A DNA stretch of 5,755 bases from Halanaerobiaceae bacterium (lineage in GTDB: Bacteria > Bacillota_F > Halanaerobiia > Halanaerobiales > CSSED10-376), in assembly GCA_003557445.1 (NCBI GenBank), contig PWOK01000046.1, forward strand, positions 1 to 5,755, given 5' to 3'. A model generated the notes under the pieces. It saw only the letters and a program-made list of their open reading frames with translations, searched no databases and had not been told where the DNA came from. Below are positions 5,750-5,755 of the stretch, piece after piece. Every line of letters begins with the position of its first letter. Positions within the stretch are counted from its first letter, which is position 1. A program made the translations under genes and the position numbers.

Positions 5750-5755
5750 AAAAAT

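Overview
The window is AT-rich (roughly 70% A+T by eye). It carries strong AGGAGG-type ribosome-binding sites, lysine/glutamate/isoleucine-rich proteins and gene families typical of anaerobic low-GC Firmicutes. My best guess is a chromosomal segment from a Halanaerobiales-like bacterium, but no RNA gene or other decisive marker is present, so this is inference. I saw no tRNA, rRNA, CRISPR array, insertion sequence, phage gene or riboswitch.

Layout. Positions 1-926 (minus) hold the N-terminal 308 residues of a multi-PAS sensor protein that runs off the left edge. A 244-bp AT-rich divergent intergenic region follows. It has two T/A tracts, a 12-bp palindrome and weak promoter candidates for both directions. 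Positions 1171-2406 (plus) encode a YuxH-type protein with an EAL domain followed by an HDOD domain. It converges on a minus-strand pair: a tandem FMN-binding membrane protein (3051-3743) and a small membrane-anchored M23 peptidase (2414-2950). The 100-bp gap between this pair contains a perfect 10-bp inverted repeat that would mask the peptidase's Shine-Dalgarno site in read-through mRNA. Divergent from the FMN protein is a membrane-anchored endonuclease/exonuclease/phosphatase-family protein (3913-4731, plus). Its 3' end overlaps by 9 bp with a minus-strand pair: a ThuA-family protein (4723-5445) and, just upstream of it, a 74-residue two-helix membrane protein (5475-5699).

How the genes may work together. 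The PAS protein and the EAL-HDOD protein are divergent neighbours and look like signalling proteins, plausibly connected to cyclic-di-GMP. The truncated PAS protein does not show its output domain. The FMN-binding protein, the M23 peptidase and the EEP protein all have an N-terminal membrane segment and probably act outside the cytoplasmic membrane, in flavin-based electron transfer, cell-wall cleavage and phosphodiester hydrolysis respectively. ThuA with its small membrane partner looks like a separate two-gene unit, probably linked to sugar metabolism.

No known defence or mobile system is present and I do not claim a new one. The observations most worth checking are the Shine-Dalgarno-masking inverted repeat, the mosaic DNA repeat inside the FMN protein gene, and a 13-bp promoter-like motif shared by two minus-strand genes.
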